A stretch of 22,821 nucleotides of DNA from Actinobacillus sp. (GTDB lineage: Bacteria > Pseudomonadota > Gammaproteobacteria > Enterobacterales > Pasteurellaceae), in contig JAHHQX010000022.1 of assembly GCA_020026155.1 (NCBI GenBank), positions 1 to 22,821 on the forward strand, given 5' to 3'. Shown in pieces: positions 1 to 8,661 of this stretch. Both the position numbers and the translations under genes were made by a program. A model generated the notes under the pieces. It was given only the letters and a program-made list of their open reading frames with translations, had not been told where the DNA came from and searched no databases. How positions within the stretch are numbered: position 1 is the first letter of the stretch; each line of letters starts with the position of its first letter.

Positions 1-154
1 CAGTATAATTAATATTCATTTGTATACTTTTAACCCATTTCCATAAATTTTTTTAATTTGTTAAATTATTAATTTTAAAGTATATTTAAATAAAATTTCA
101 ATTTATGATACATCTAATACCCCTATTTTTTGTATCACTTTTTATGAGGTAATT

Positions 155-1507
155 ATGGAGCTCTTTATTGGTTTAATCACGATCATCGCGGTCGGTTATT
201 ACATAATGAAAGGCTACTCTGCTACAGGAATTTTATTAACAGCTGGTATGTTCCTACTTTTAGCAAGTGTCATTCTTGGTCATCAAATCATTCCTGCAGA
301 TAAATCTACAGGTTCCGCTTATTTAGACGTGGTTGAATACGTAAAAGATCTACTCCTAAAACGTGGTGGCGGTTTAGGAATGCTAATTATGATTCTATGT
401 GGTTTTGCCGCTTACATGAGTCATATCGGCGCAAATGATATGGTAGTAAAACTTGCAGCCCACCCCCTTCAATATATCAAATCTCCATATTTCTTAATGA
501 TCATTGCCTATTTCCTTACATGTTTAATGTCTTTTGCGGTCACATCAGCAACAGGACTTGGCGTTTTACTTATGGCAACGATTTATCCAATCATGGTAAA
601 TATGGGAATCTCACGCGGGGCAGCCGCAGCTATCTGTGCTTCACCAGCAGCCATTATCCTTTCACCAACCTCAGGGGATGTGGTGTTGGCCGCTGAAATC
701 GTTAAGGTACCACTTACAAAATTCGCATTTAGCTATACTCTTCCAATTTCTATTATTGCAATTATTAGCATTGCGATTTCTCACTTCTTCTGGCAAAAAT
801 ATCTTGATAAACGTGAAGGTTTTGTTCCAGAACCGATTGAAATGGAAGTAAAAGAAATCAAAACTAAAGTCCCTACTTTCTACGCAATTTTACCATTCAC
901 GCCAATTATCGGAGTCTTAGTCTTTAATGGTCAAATTGCACCAAAACTAGATATTATTACTATCATTATTCTGTGCTTAGTCCTTACAGCAATTCTTGAC
1001 TTTATCCGTACGTTTGACGCACAAAAAATGTATGCTGACTTAACGATTACCTATAAAGGTATGGCAGATGCCTTTTCAAGCGTGGTGATTTTATTAGTCG
1101 CAGCTGGCACTTTTGCGCAAGGTTTAAGTACTATCGGCTTCATTAACTCGCTTATCAATTCTGTACAGGCTCTGGGTAGTGGTAGCGCAGTTATGATGAT
1201 TATGCTTGCACTCATTACGGCAATTGCGGCAATCGTGACAGGTTCAGGTAATGCACCATTTTATGCGTTTATTGAACTTATTCCGCGCCTAGCGACAAAT
1301 ATGGGTATCAATCCAGCCTACCTCACCATCCCGATGCTTCAAGCTTCTAATATCGGACGTAGTTTATCTCCAGTGTCTGGGGTGATTGTAGCGGTATCTG
1401 GTATGGCAGAAATTTCACCTTTTGCATTAGTAAAACGTGTTTCTGTTCCGATGGTTGTAGGGTTACTCTCAATTCTAATTTCCACCCAACTATTAGTCAC
1501 AGCATAA
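155..1507 (+). CDS. dcuC: DcuC-family anaerobic C4-dicarboxylate transporter
   Basis: A 450-residue integral membrane protein made almost entirely of hydrophobic segments, close to the roughly 460 residues usual for DcuC. The N-terminus (MELFIGLITIIAVGYYIMKG) enters the membrane at once, and Gly/Ser-rich stretches such as GSGNAPFYAF near residues 369-378 and the SPTSGD stretch near residue 171 resemble substrate-pathway loops of this carrier superfamily. In E. coli, DcuC exports succinate and exchanges C4-dicarboxylates during fumarate respiration or fermentation, so the likely role is succinate/fumarate/malate transport at the inner membrane. The ATG is preceded by a GAGGT ribosome site five bases away. 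The gene is monocistronic: it converges on rnd and ends at a shared hairpin. No clear FNR or ArcA site was found in the 154 bases upstream. The family call is firm; the exact substrate and direction are inferred. Confidence 0.85.
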   Translation: MELFIGLITIIAVGYYIMKGYSATGILLTAGMFLLLASVILGHQIIPADKSTGSAYLDVVEYVKDLLLKRGGGLGMLIMILCGFAAYMSHIGANDMVVKLAAHPLQYIKSPYFLMIIAYFLTCLMSFAVTSATGLGVLLMATIYPIMVNMGISRGAAAAICASPAAIILSPTSGDVVLAAEIVKVPLTKFAFSYTLPISIIAIISIAISHFFWQKYLDKREGFVPEPIEMEVKEIKTKVPTFYAILPFTPIIGVLVFNGQIAPKLDIITIIILCLVLTAILDFIRTFDAQKMYADLTITYKGMADAFSSVVILLVAAGTFAQGLSTIGFINSLINSVQALGSGSAVMMIMLALITAIAAIVTGSGNAPFYAFIELIPRLATNMGINPAYLTIPMLQASNIGRSLSPVSGVIVAVSGMAEISPFALVKRVSVPMVVGLLSILISTQLLVTA

Positions 1508-1520
1508 AATACCAACCAAT

Positions 1521-1547
1521 AAAAAATCCCTCAGTGAGGGATTTTTT
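1521..1547. terminator. Bidirectional terminator between dcuC and rnd
   Basis: A perfect 12-base-pair inverted repeat (1521-1532 with 1536-1547) has a three-base AGT loop, with the core TCCCTC/GAGGGA flanked by six A and six T. The T-run on each strand lets it stop both dcuC (+) and rnd (-). Its right edge touches the rnd stop codon. Confidence 0.9.
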
Positions 1548-2695
1548 TATTTTGATTCTAAATATTTTAATAATTGTTCACCAAAAGGCTTACGCCAACC
1601 TTGAAGTAAAGTTGGTAATTTGGTTTCGTCTTTTTCAAGTAAATAATACCATTTAAGAAAATTATCAACGCGTTTTTTATTTGCAATTAATTCCACGGGG
1701 ACATTTTCGGAAAAATTTTTATTTAAAAAATCACGTAATTCTTTACTTAATTGCTTATAGCCCTCAATTTCATAAAGATTTTTTTCTAAAATTGGATAAT
1801 TTTCTTGTGGCTCTTTTTCGCATTTTTCTAAAATTCTTAATATTTTTTTTCCGTGAATTCTTACTTCATGCGGATGTAATCCTATTTCTAGTAAATCAAA
1901 AGTACTCTTCGCCCCATTTTTTGCGACTTTCCATAAATTTTCTGCCTTCACAACAAAATTTAATGCAAGATCACGCTTTTGGGCCTCTTCATAACGCCAT
2001 GCGGCAAGATGCTGAATACGACATAATTCAATTCCCGCTAATTTTTGAATTTGAGGAATTTTGAGATACATTTTTTCACTGCTTATCGTTTTTTGTGATT
2101 TTACTAATAAACTTTGGCAGTCATCCCACGCGGCATCAAACCATGGAGAAGCTTTTAAGCGAGTATTAATCGCTTCAAATAACGGTAGAAGATAAGCAAC
2201 ATCACCCGCAGCATAGGTTAATTGTACGTTAGATAATGGACGAGCAAGCCAATCTGTACGCGATGCTCCTTTATCCATATCAAAATCAAAATACTCTTTT
2301 AAAAGCGTAGCCAGCCCTACTGAAACGCCTGCCCCTAAAAATTGCGCCATGACTTGAGTATCTAGCATTGGTTCTGGCAACTGGTTAAATTGATGCTTAA
2401 AGACTTCTAAATCTTCAGAACACGCATGCAAAACTTTAATTACATTACGATTTGCCAATAATGCACAAAATGGCGAGAAATCAGTAATTGCAAGCGGATC
2501 AATTAAACTTAGCTGTTCCCCATCATAAAGTTGAATTAGACCGAGTTGCGGGTAAAACGTACGGGTCCGTACAAACTCTGTGTCTAACGTGACGACTGCT
2601 TTTTGCTGTGCTTTTTCGCAACAAGTAGTAAGTTTTTCATTCGTATCTACCATCACAAAAGATGGCATATCATGTAATTTATTATTTTCCATCAT
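1547..2695 (-). CDS. rnd: Ribonuclease D
   Basis: A 3'-5' exoribonuclease of the DEDD family that trims tRNA precursors and other small stable RNAs in the cytoplasm. All three exonuclease motifs are visible: DTEF with acidic residues D38 and E40, HACSEDL with D95, and YAAGD with Y161 and D165. An HRDC domain follows at about 215-290 and a second helical HRDC-like C-terminal region completes the 382 residues, near the E. coli length of 375. Two adjacent ATGs open the frame; a purine-rich GGAAGTAGGAA lies just upstream, so either Met 1 or Met 2 could be used. It follows fadD on the same strand, as in E. coli, but a terminator lies in the gap, so rnd probably has its own promoter or relies on read-through. 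Confidence 0.92.
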   Translation of the reverse strand: MMENNKLHDMPSFVMVDTNEKLTTCCEKAQQKAVVTLDTEFVRTRTFYPQLGLIQLYDGEQLSLIDPLAITDFSPFCALLANRNVIKVLHACSEDLEVFKHQFNQLPEPMLDTQVMAQFLGAGVSVGLATLLKEYFDFDMDKGASRTDWLARPLSNVQLTYAAGDVAYLLPLFEAINTRLKASPWFDAAWDDCQSLLVKSQKTISSEKMYLKIPQIQKLAGIELCRIQHLAAWRYEEAQKRDLALNFVVKAENLWKVAKNGAKSTFDLLEIGLHPHEVRIHGKKILRILEKCEKEPQENYPILEKNLYEIEGYKQLSKELRDFLNKNFSENVPVELIANKKRVDNFLKWYYLLEKDETKLPTLLQGWRKPFGEQLLKYLESK

Positions 2696-2726
2696 TTCCT
2701 ACTTCCCATAACTTACACTATGAAAA

Positions 2727-2751
2727 TAAAAAACCACCGAAGTGGCTTTTT
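2727..2751 (-). terminator. fadD terminator with a UUCG tetraloop
   Basis: On the minus strand the sequence reads AAAAGCCAC-TTCG-GTGGTTTTTT: a short stem with one G-U pair, a UUCG tetraloop and a T-run. It lies between the fadD stop (2791) and the rnd start (2695), ending the yoaA-tsaB-fadD transcript. Confidence 0.75.
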
Positions 2752-2790
2752 ATTAAAATTATTTCTGAATATCTTAAATAAACAAATAGA

Positions 2791-4539
2791 TTATTCAGCT
2801 TTATTTTCTGTCTTTGCTTCTGTTTTTGCGAGTTCACGTTCGCGGACTACACGACGTAAAATTTTACCGACATTACTTTTTGGTAAATCTTCACAGAATT
2901 CAACAAATTTAGGCACTTTATAACCTGTTAAATGTTTACGACAGTGGTTACGCAATTCATCTACATCAAGACTGTCATCTTTTTTGACCACACAAACTTT
3001 AATTTGCTCGCCTGATACTGGATGCGGTACACCAATTGCGGCCACTTCATTTACTTTTGGATGCAACATAACTACATCTTCAATTTCGTTTGGATAAACA
3101 TTAAAGCCAGACACAATAATAAGGTCTTTTTTACGATCTACAATACGTAATGTGTGATCTTTATCCATGACAACAATATCACCTGATGCCACCCAACCAT
3201 CTTTAAGGACTTTCGCCGTTTCTTCAGGACGTTGCCAGTACCCTTGCATGACTTGATCACCTTTAATCCAAAGCTCTCCAGCTTCGCCCATTTTTGCTTC
3301 TGTTCCATCTTCTTTGATGATTTTGATATCCGTATTTGGCATTGGCACACCAATAGAACCTGTATGTTCTGAATTTGTATTCACGCAAGCTGCAATCAAT
3401 GGAGAACATTCAGTCATGCCATAACCTTCCGTAATATGTACACCTGTTGTTTCATACCAACGTTTTGCTACCGCACGTTGTACCGCCATACCACCACCAA
3501 CGGTAAAGTTTAATTGAGAAAAATCAACTTCTTTGAAGCCTTCATTATTTAATAATGCATTAAATAAGGTATTAACCCCTGTAATTGCTACAACAGGATA
3601 TTTTTTCAATTCTTTAACGAATGCATTAATATCACGCGGATTCGTAATCAATAATCCGGTAATTCCCATTTCAATAAAGAGTAAACAGTTTACAGTCAAT
3701 GCGAAAACGTGATACATCGGCAATGCAATTGCGGCAATACGTTCTTTATTACTTTTACCGATTGCAAAATCCCCTAACCATTTCGCTTGTTGTACATTCG
3801 CTACTAAATTACCATGGGAAAGCATTGCACCTTTTGCAACACCTGTTGTCCCACCGGTATATTGTAGAAATGCTAAATCCTGACGATCAATTTGCGGACG
3901 TAAGTATTGACGATGTTTACCCACTGCTAATACTTCACGGAAAGATACGGCATGTGGTAATTTATATTTTGGCACCAATTTTTTAACGTATTTCACCACA
4001 AAGTTTACGAGTGTACGTTTACCAAAAGAAAGCTGATCGCCCATACGGGTTAAAATAACGTGTTTTACATCCGTGTTAAATACGATTTCTTCTACTGTTT
4101 TCGCAAAATTAGATACCACTACAATGGCTTTTGCTCCACTATCTTGAAGTTGATGTTCTAATTCACGCGGTGTGTAAAGTGGATTTACGTTGACCACTAC
4201 CATTCCCGCACGGAGAACGCCAAATAATGCGATTGGATATTGCAAAATATTTGGCATCATTAATGCGACACGATCACCTTTTTGTAATTTCAATTCATTT
4301 TGCAAATAAGCAGCAAAGGCACGACTACGTTCTTCAAGCTTACGGAAAGTTAGAGCTTGTCCCATATTAATATAAGCAGCACGATCAGGGTGTTCGCGCA
4401 CGGCTTTATCAAACATTTCAAGCAAATTATCATAAAGACGCGTATCAATTTCTTTTGGGGCATCTTTAGGATAATTCTTCAGCCACGGACGATTGCGTTC
4501 TTCGATTTTTTTATTCAAAAATTGTGCAAATTTTTTCAT
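2791..4539 (-). CDS. fadD: Long-chain fatty acid-CoA ligase
   Basis: An AMP-forming acyl-CoA synthetase that activates fatty acids with ATP and CoA at the inner face of the membrane. The AMP-binding signature YTGGTTGVAKG is at about residues 227-237, GYGMTECSP at about 372-380, and the C-terminal hinge and lid motif DRKKDLIIVSGFNVYPNE follows. I place the start at the ATG at 4539, giving MKKFAQFLN, because it has GAGAT five bases upstream; the reading frame extends back only to a TTG at 4560 with no ribosome site. That yields 582 residues, about 20 longer than E. coli FadD, the extra being mostly a charged Lys/Glu tail. It lies 27 bases behind tsaB, so it is translated from the same operon. 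E. coli has yeaY between tsaB and fadD; it is absent here. In Haemophilus relatives with no full beta-oxidation set the product probably feeds phospholipid synthesis (inference). Confidence 0.9.
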   Translation of the reverse strand: MKKFAQFLNKKIEERNRPWLKNYPKDAPKEIDTRLYDNLLEMFDKAVREHPDRAAYINMGQALTFRKLEERSRAFAAYLQNELKLQKGDRVALMMPNILQYPIALFGVLRAGMVVVNVNPLYTPRELEHQLQDSGAKAIVVVSNFAKTVEEIVFNTDVKHVILTRMGDQLSFGKRTLVNFVVKYVKKLVPKYKLPHAVSFREVLAVGKHRQYLRPQIDRQDLAFLQYTGGTTGVAKGAMLSHGNLVANVQQAKWLGDFAIGKSNKERIAAIALPMYHVFALTVNCLLFIEMGITGLLITNPRDINAFVKELKKYPVVAITGVNTLFNALLNNEGFKEVDFSQLNFTVGGGMAVQRAVAKRWYETTGVHITEGYGMTECSPLIAACVNTNSEHTGSIGVPMPNTDIKIIKEDGTEAKMGEAGELWIKGDQVMQGYWQRPEETAKVLKDGWVASGDIVVMDKDHTLRIVDRKKDLIIVSGFNVYPNEIEDVVMLHPKVNEVAAIGVPHPVSGEQIKVCVVKKDDSLDVDELRNHCRKHLTGYKVPKFVEFCEDLPKSNVGKILRRVVRERELAKTEAKTENKAE

Positions 4540-4566
4540 CGTTATCTCATTGTAGTACAAATAATA

Positions 4567-5301
4567 TTAATCACGACCTGGTAGTTTTTTCCAAGTAACT
4601 TGATTACGTAAATAAATTGGCTCGATAGATACGGCATCTTGCCATTGTTGTTGTAAAAATTTTGGTAATGCAAGGGAAAGCATAAAACGTGCAGAAGGAA
4701 GAATAATCTCGCTATTCATCCCTAGCCCAACTTGTGCGAATTCAGCATACGCGTCCCAGCCTGTCCCCACACGTTGCCATTCGTTGGCTTTGGCTAATGT
4801 GGTATTGTCATTTAATTGCTGAATAACTCGCTCAGGGCTTGCCACTTCTTCAGCAAGCAAAACGTCCCATTGTGAAAATACGCCCTCATGATTCGCAAGT
4901 TGAATCGCTTTATGCGTTAATTGAGAAAAATAAACTTCATTCATTCTTGCATCAATCGCTGTCATGACTTGTGTTGCTTGATTTTGTTCAAACGCTTGTT
5001 GCGCCATCGCTTCCAAGTCTGAAATACCAATTACAGGCAAATCCGCGCCTAGGGCCAGTCCTTGAACAATCCCTGTTCCAACACGTACCCCAGTAAAGCT
5101 ACCTGGTCCGCGACCAAATACTAAGGCATCCACTTGATTAAGGCGTAATCCAGATTGTGCAAGAATTTCATCAATCATTGGTAAAATGCGTTGGGTATGT
5201 GTACGGCTTGCCACCTCATCTAAACTGGTAATTTGACCGTTATGAAGTAAAGCCACAGAGCAAGCTTCCGTAGACGTATCTAATGCAAGTAAAGTTGTCA
5301 T
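4567..5301 (-). CDS. tsaB: tRNA threonylcarbamoyladenosine biosynthesis protein TsaB
   Basis: A 244-residue protein of the ASKHA fold, the regulatory partner of TsaD and TsaE in making the essential t6A modification at position 37 of ANN-decoding tRNAs. The N-terminal phosphate-1-like motif LALDTSTEACSVAL (5-18) and the GRGPGSFTGVRVG stretch near 63-75 are typical of the TsaB/YeaZ group. TsaB is not itself catalytic; it dimerises with TsaD through the N-terminal domain. It starts only 12 bases after the yoaA stop and is followed 27 bases later by fadD, the same order as in E. coli, so the three are very likely co-transcribed. Length (E. coli 231) and motifs leave little doubt. Confidence 0.93.
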   Translation of the reverse strand: MTTLLALDTSTEACSVALLHNGQITSLDEVASRTHTQRILPMIDEILAQSGLRLNQVDALVFGRGPGSFTGVRVGTGIVQGLALGADLPVIGISDLEAMAQQAFEQNQATQVMTAIDARMNEVYFSQLTHKAIQLANHEGVFSQWDVLLAEEVASPERVIQQLNDNTTLAKANEWQRVGTGWDAYAEFAQVGLGMNSEIILPSARFMLSLALPKFLQQQWQDAVSIEPIYLRNQVTWKKLPGRD

Positions 5302-5313
5302 AGTTATCTCTAA

Positions 5314-7242
5314 TTATTTTTTATTTTGTAACGAAGTTAAGAATTGTACCACGTTGCGTAGGCTACGGGTACGTTTTGCGTTAGGTAAACTTTGTAAAAA
5401 AGTGGGTGCATAGCGTTGCATCACCAGCCGGCTATCGCAAATAATCACTACACCTTTATCGTTGACATCACGAATCAAGCGCCCTACACCTTGTTTTAAG
5501 GTAATCACCGCCTCAGGAATTTGAATCTGATTGAATGGATTTCCGCCTTGTAAACGGCAATCTTCTAAGCGTGCCTGTAATAAAGGCTCATCAGGTGCGG
5601 TAAACGGTAATTTATCAATAATGACCAAGGATAGCGCTTCACCGCGTACATCGATTCCCTCCCAAAAACTTGTTGTGGCTACCAGTACCGATTTTTCCTC
5701 GTTCACGAATTTATCTAATAGCTGCGTTTTGGTGGTTTCACCTTGTAATAATATGTTTAAATCACTGTGTTCGCGGAAATATTCAGCAAATCCACGCATC
5801 ATAAAATAAGAAGTACAAAGGACAAAACAACGACCTTTATTTGCCTCAATCACGGGCAACAATCTTTTCGCCAATTCAGTTAATGTATTCGCTGTATTAG
5901 CTTGTGGTAAATAACGTGGCACACACAATATGGCTTGATTTGGATAATCAAACGGACTTTCTAGACGCAATTGTTCACCAGAACGAATTCCCATACGATG
6001 GCAAAAATAATCAAATTTCCCTGCTACTTCGAGCGTCGCTGACGTAAAGATCCACGCAGCCTCTTGCTTTTCCATTTGACGAGAAAAACGCCCAGCTACC
6101 GACAGAGGCGTAATATTCAAACTAAAATGACGTCCAAAGGTTTCAAACCAATAGCAGTAACCTGTTACTTCAGTTGCACATAGACGATCTAAAAGTTCAC
6201 TAAATGCTTTCACTCGATCAAAAATATTACTAAGTGATTGCGCGCGTTTGCGTGCGGGTTCAATCACTTCCAACGCAAAGGTCAATTTTTCTTGTAACAC
6301 GCTAATGGCTTGCTGTACTGGCTCTTGGGCAATCACATCTCGCCAATTTCCTCGTAAACTTTCATTAGTCAAAGTAAGGCGAAAATCTTGCACCGCTTTA
6401 TGAATACTGTCAGACACCGCCTCAAGCTGTTTCATATCTTTTAATTCGGTACGATAAATTAAAACTAAATCACGGCAAAATTCAAAAAGTTGACGGCTTG
6501 TTAAGGTTTCACCAAAATATTGAGCGGCAATATCAGGGACTTGGTGTGCTTCATCAAAAATGACAATTTCTGCCGCTGGAATAATTTCACCAAAACCATT
6601 TTCTTTCACCGCCATATCGGCAAAAAATAAATGGTGATTTACCACCACAACATCTGCTTGAGCTGCTTTTTTACGTGCTTTCATCACATAACATTCTTCG
6701 TATTTCGGGCAATCGGTCCCTAAACAACTTTCAGTCGAACTCACTAATTGCGAAAAAATAGGGCTATCCTCCGCAATACTGGTACACTCTGCAAAATCGC
6801 CCGTTTGTGTCCGTGCATTCCAATGACGAATTTTTTTAAGATCAGCGAGCACTTCTTTATTCCCTAACACGCCTTGCGCAATCGCATAATCAAGTCGTTC
6901 TAAGCAAAGATAATTGGCGCGTCCTTTTAATAAAGCAGTGGTACCTGAGAAATGTAAAGCATTAGCAATGGTGGGCAAATCGCGATTAAATAGTTGATCT
7001 TGAAGGTTTTTAGAACCTGTCGAAATAATGGTTTTCTTTTTAGCAAGCAATGCAGGTACGAGATATGCAAAGGTTTTTCCTGTTCCAGTCGGTGCCTCCA
7101 CAACCAGTTGTTGATAATTTTCAATCGCATTATCAACGGCAAGTGCCATTTGTACTTGTTCATCACGTGGTTGGAAACCTTCTATGGCGCGCCCTAAGCC
7201 ACCATCTTTTGAAAAAACCTGTTTAACTCTACCGTTGCTCAC
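5314..7242 (-). CDS. yoaA: XPD/DinG-like ATP-dependent DNA helicase YoaA, GTG start
   Basis: A superfamily 2 helicase with an iron-sulfur cluster, related to XPD and DinG. Counting from the GTG at 7242, Walker A PTGTGKT is at 51-57, cysteines likely to bind the cluster are C113, C173, C178 and C184, and the DEAH box is at 230-233. The C-terminal helicase motifs include TTSFWEGIDVRG and a GVGRLIRD motif VI. E. coli YoaA (about 636 residues) works with the polymerase clamp-loader subunit HolC in repair of damaged replication forks. The frame reaches an ATG at 7302, but I choose the GTG at 7242: it has AGGAAT six bases upstream, gives 642 residues like E. coli, and a good extended -10 (7274-7282) lies between the two candidates, which would leave the ATG untranscribed. 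First gene of yoaA-tsaB-fadD. Confidence 0.88.
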   Translation of the reverse strand: MSNGRVKQVFSKDGGLGRAIEGFQPRDEQVQMALAVDNAIENYQQLVVEAPTGTGKTFAYLVPALLAKKKTIISTGSKNLQDQLFNRDLPTIANALHFSGTTALLKGRANYLCLERLDYAIAQGVLGNKEVLADLKKIRHWNARTQTGDFAECTSIAEDSPIFSQLVSSTESCLGTDCPKYEECYVMKARKKAAQADVVVVNHHLFFADMAVKENGFGEIIPAAEIVIFDEAHQVPDIAAQYFGETLTSRQLFEFCRDLVLIYRTELKDMKQLEAVSDSIHKAVQDFRLTLTNESLRGNWRDVIAQEPVQQAISVLQEKLTFALEVIEPARKRAQSLSNIFDRVKAFSELLDRLCATEVTGYCYWFETFGRHFSLNITPLSVAGRFSRQMEKQEAAWIFTSATLEVAGKFDYFCHRMGIRSGEQLRLESPFDYPNQAILCVPRYLPQANTANTLTELAKRLLPVIEANKGRCFVLCTSYFMMRGFAEYFREHSDLNILLQGETTKTQLLDKFVNEEKSVLVATTSFWEGIDVRGEALSLVIIDKLPFTAPDEPLLQARLEDCRLQGGNPFNQIQIPEAVITLKQGVGRLIRDVNDKGVVIICDSRLVMQRYAPTFLQSLPNAKRTRSLRNVVQFLTSLQNKK

Positions 7243-7273
7243 TGCTATTCCTGATCTGTTATGAAAAGTCGCT

Positions 7274-7282
7274 ATTCTAGCA
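7274..7282 (-). promoter_or_regulatory. Extended -10 promoter of yoaA
   Basis: The minus strand reads TGCTAGAAT, a TGn extension plus a -10 hexamer matching TATAAT at five of six positions. It is about 30 bases before the GTG start chosen for yoaA. No good -35 is present, which is normal for extended -10 promoters. Confidence 0.5.
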
Positions 7283-7318
7283 GAAAGTCGTGCGTTCGAC
7301 ATTTTTTATCAGAAAAAA

Positions 7319-7352
7319 GCATAAATTTTTACGAAAATGCGGGCGTGATTTT
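7319..7352. repeat. Decayed copy of the CACGCC palindromic repeat
   Basis: The right half matches the repeat at 12214-12255: CATAAATTTTTACG, then AAAATGCGGGCGTGATTTT. The left arm that should begin CACGCC (around 7292-7318) is not clearly preserved. It lies between sucB and yoaA, upstream of the yoaA promoter. Confidence 0.45.
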
Positions 7353-7393
7353 GGAAAAAATAAAAAAGGATTTAGCCGAAACTAAACCCTTTT
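7351..7393 (-). terminator. sucAB terminator
   Basis: The minus strand has a 12-base stem, AAAAGGGTTTAG paired with CTAAATCCTTTT (7382-7393 with 7364-7375, one mismatch), a six-base loop, and then TTATTTTTTCC. It begins 17 bases after the sucB stop and separates sucAB from yoaA. Confidence 0.85.
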
Positions 7394-7409
7394 CCTAAGA
7401 AAATATGAT

Positions 7410-8591
7410 TTATACCGCAAGTAAAATACGAGTTGGATCTTCGAGTAACTCTTTGATCGTTACGAGGAATCCCACACTTTCTTTTCCATCAATTAAACGG
7501 TGATCGTAAGAAAGGGCAAGGTACATCATCGGACGAATCACCACTTCCCCATTTAGTGCAATTGGGCGATCTTTGATTGCATGCATCCCTAAAATTGCAC
7601 TTTGTGGCGGATTGATAATTGGAGTTGACATTAATGAACCGAATACGCCACCATTTGTAATAGTGAAGTTACCGCCAGTCAGATCTTCAACGGTCAATTT
7701 ACCTTCCTGCCCTTTAATTGCGTAGGCTTTAATTTCTTTTTCAATCTCTGCCATAGATTTTTTATCGCAATCACGAATGACAGGCGTCACAAGCCCACGC
7801 GGGGTAGATACGGCAATACTGATATCAAAGTAATTGTGATAAACCACATCATCGCCATCAATACTTGCATTAATCGCAGGGTAACGTTTTAACGCCTCAA
7901 CCACGGCTTTTACATAAAAAGACATAAAACCTAGACGCACGCCGTGTTGTTTTTCAAATTTTTCGCCATATTTTTTACGCAAAGTTTGAATCGGTAACAT
8001 ATCGACTTCATTAAAAGTAGTGAGCATTGCGGTATTGCTTTTTACTTCTAAAAGGCGCTCTGCAATGCGTTTACGTAAACGTGTCATAGGTACACGAGTT
8101 TCGCTACGATTAGCATTAAACACCATTTCTTCAACAACGCTAACTTCTTCAACCGTTTGTGGAGCTTGATGCGCGATATGCTGTTCAATATCTTCACGGG
8201 TTAAACGCCCATTTACCCCAGAGCCTTCAATGTCATTACGGGATAAATCGTGTTCTGCAAGTAAACGACGTACCGCAGGTCCCATGTCATTATTACTTTT
8301 AGTTTCAATACGCGTTGCGACAATTTCCACTTCTTGTGGTTGTGCGGTGGCGCTCGCATTAATGACGCCAAGTAATTGTTTACTCACTACCGTCGCCCCA
8401 ACGGGTTCAACGATTTGTTCTAATACCCCACTTTCAATGGCAGGGACTTCTAGCACAACTTTATCCGTTTCAATTTCCACTAAAACTTCATCACGTTGTA
8501 CCATATCACCAGCTTTTTTATGCCAAGCGACAACCGTTGCATCTGCAACAGACTCTGGGAGAACTGGCGTTAAAATTTCAAAAGTCTGCAT
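7410..8591 (-). CDS. sucB: 2-oxoglutarate dehydrogenase E2, dihydrolipoamide succinyltransferase
   Basis: The core of the 2-oxoglutarate dehydrogenase complex; it moves the succinyl group from the E1 thiamine intermediate through a swinging lipoyl arm to CoA, giving succinyl-CoA. A single lipoyl domain occupies about 1-75 with the lipoylated lysine in ETDK at K44. The peripheral-subunit-binding domain is at about 103-138 (AVRRLLAEHDLSRNDIEGSG). The catalytic acyltransferase domain ends with YDHRLIDG, giving active residues H364 and D368. At 393 residues it is slightly shorter than E. coli SucB (405), mostly through a shorter linker. A purine-rich AAAAAGGA precedes the ATG. It follows sucA by 70 bases that hold a palindromic repeat. 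No lpd or sucCD follows; a terminator does, so E3 must be encoded elsewhere. Confidence 0.95.
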   Translation of the reverse strand: MQTFEILTPVLPESVADATVVAWHKKAGDMVQRDEVLVEIETDKVVLEVPAIESGVLEQIVEPVGATVVSKQLLGVINASATAQPQEVEIVATRIETKSNNDMGPAVRRLLAEHDLSRNDIEGSGVNGRLTREDIEQHIAHQAPQTVEEVSVVEEMVFNANRSETRVPMTRLRKRIAERLLEVKSNTAMLTTFNEVDMLPIQTLRKKYGEKFEKQHGVRLGFMSFYVKAVVEALKRYPAINASIDGDDVVYHNYFDISIAVSTPRGLVTPVIRDCDKKSMAEIEKEIKAYAIKGQEGKLTVEDLTGGNFTITNGGVFGSLMSTPIINPPQSAILGMHAIKDRPIALNGEVVIRPMMYLALSYDHRLIDGKESVGFLVTIKELLEDPTRILLAV

Positions 8592-8613
8592 ATTTTTTCC
8601 TTTTTTACTAAGT

Positions 8614-8655
8614 ACGCCCCGATTCTCATAAAATTTTATGAAAATTAAGGCGTGG
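8614..8655. repeat. CACGCC palindromic intergenic repeat, copy in the sucA-sucB gap
   Basis: A 42-base imperfect palindrome whose centre is the perfect 14-mer CATAAAATTTTATG (8627-8640). The outer arms read TACGCCCC and AAGGCGTG. It starts 6 bases after the sucA stop codon and ends just before the sucB ribosome site. It shares arms and core with copies at 12214 and 21323. It has no T-run at its edge, so it is not a standard intrinsic terminator. Confidence 0.75.
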
Positions 8656-8661
8656 GCAATG

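Noticed and set aside
1..154. FNR or ArcA operator upstream of dcuC
   Set aside because: DcuC is expected to be oxygen-regulated, but no TTGAT-N4-ATCAA or convincing variant is present; the AT-rich stretch gives only loose matches.
1681..2064. Open frame on + inside rnd (127 codons)
   Set aside because: It lies wholly antisense to RNase D, whose motifs are intact; the translation is low in complexity and has no recognisable domain.
8230..8631. Open frame on + overlapping the sucB start (133 codons)
   Set aside because: Ser/Thr-rich shadow of the lipoyl-domain coding strand; no ribosome site and no family features.
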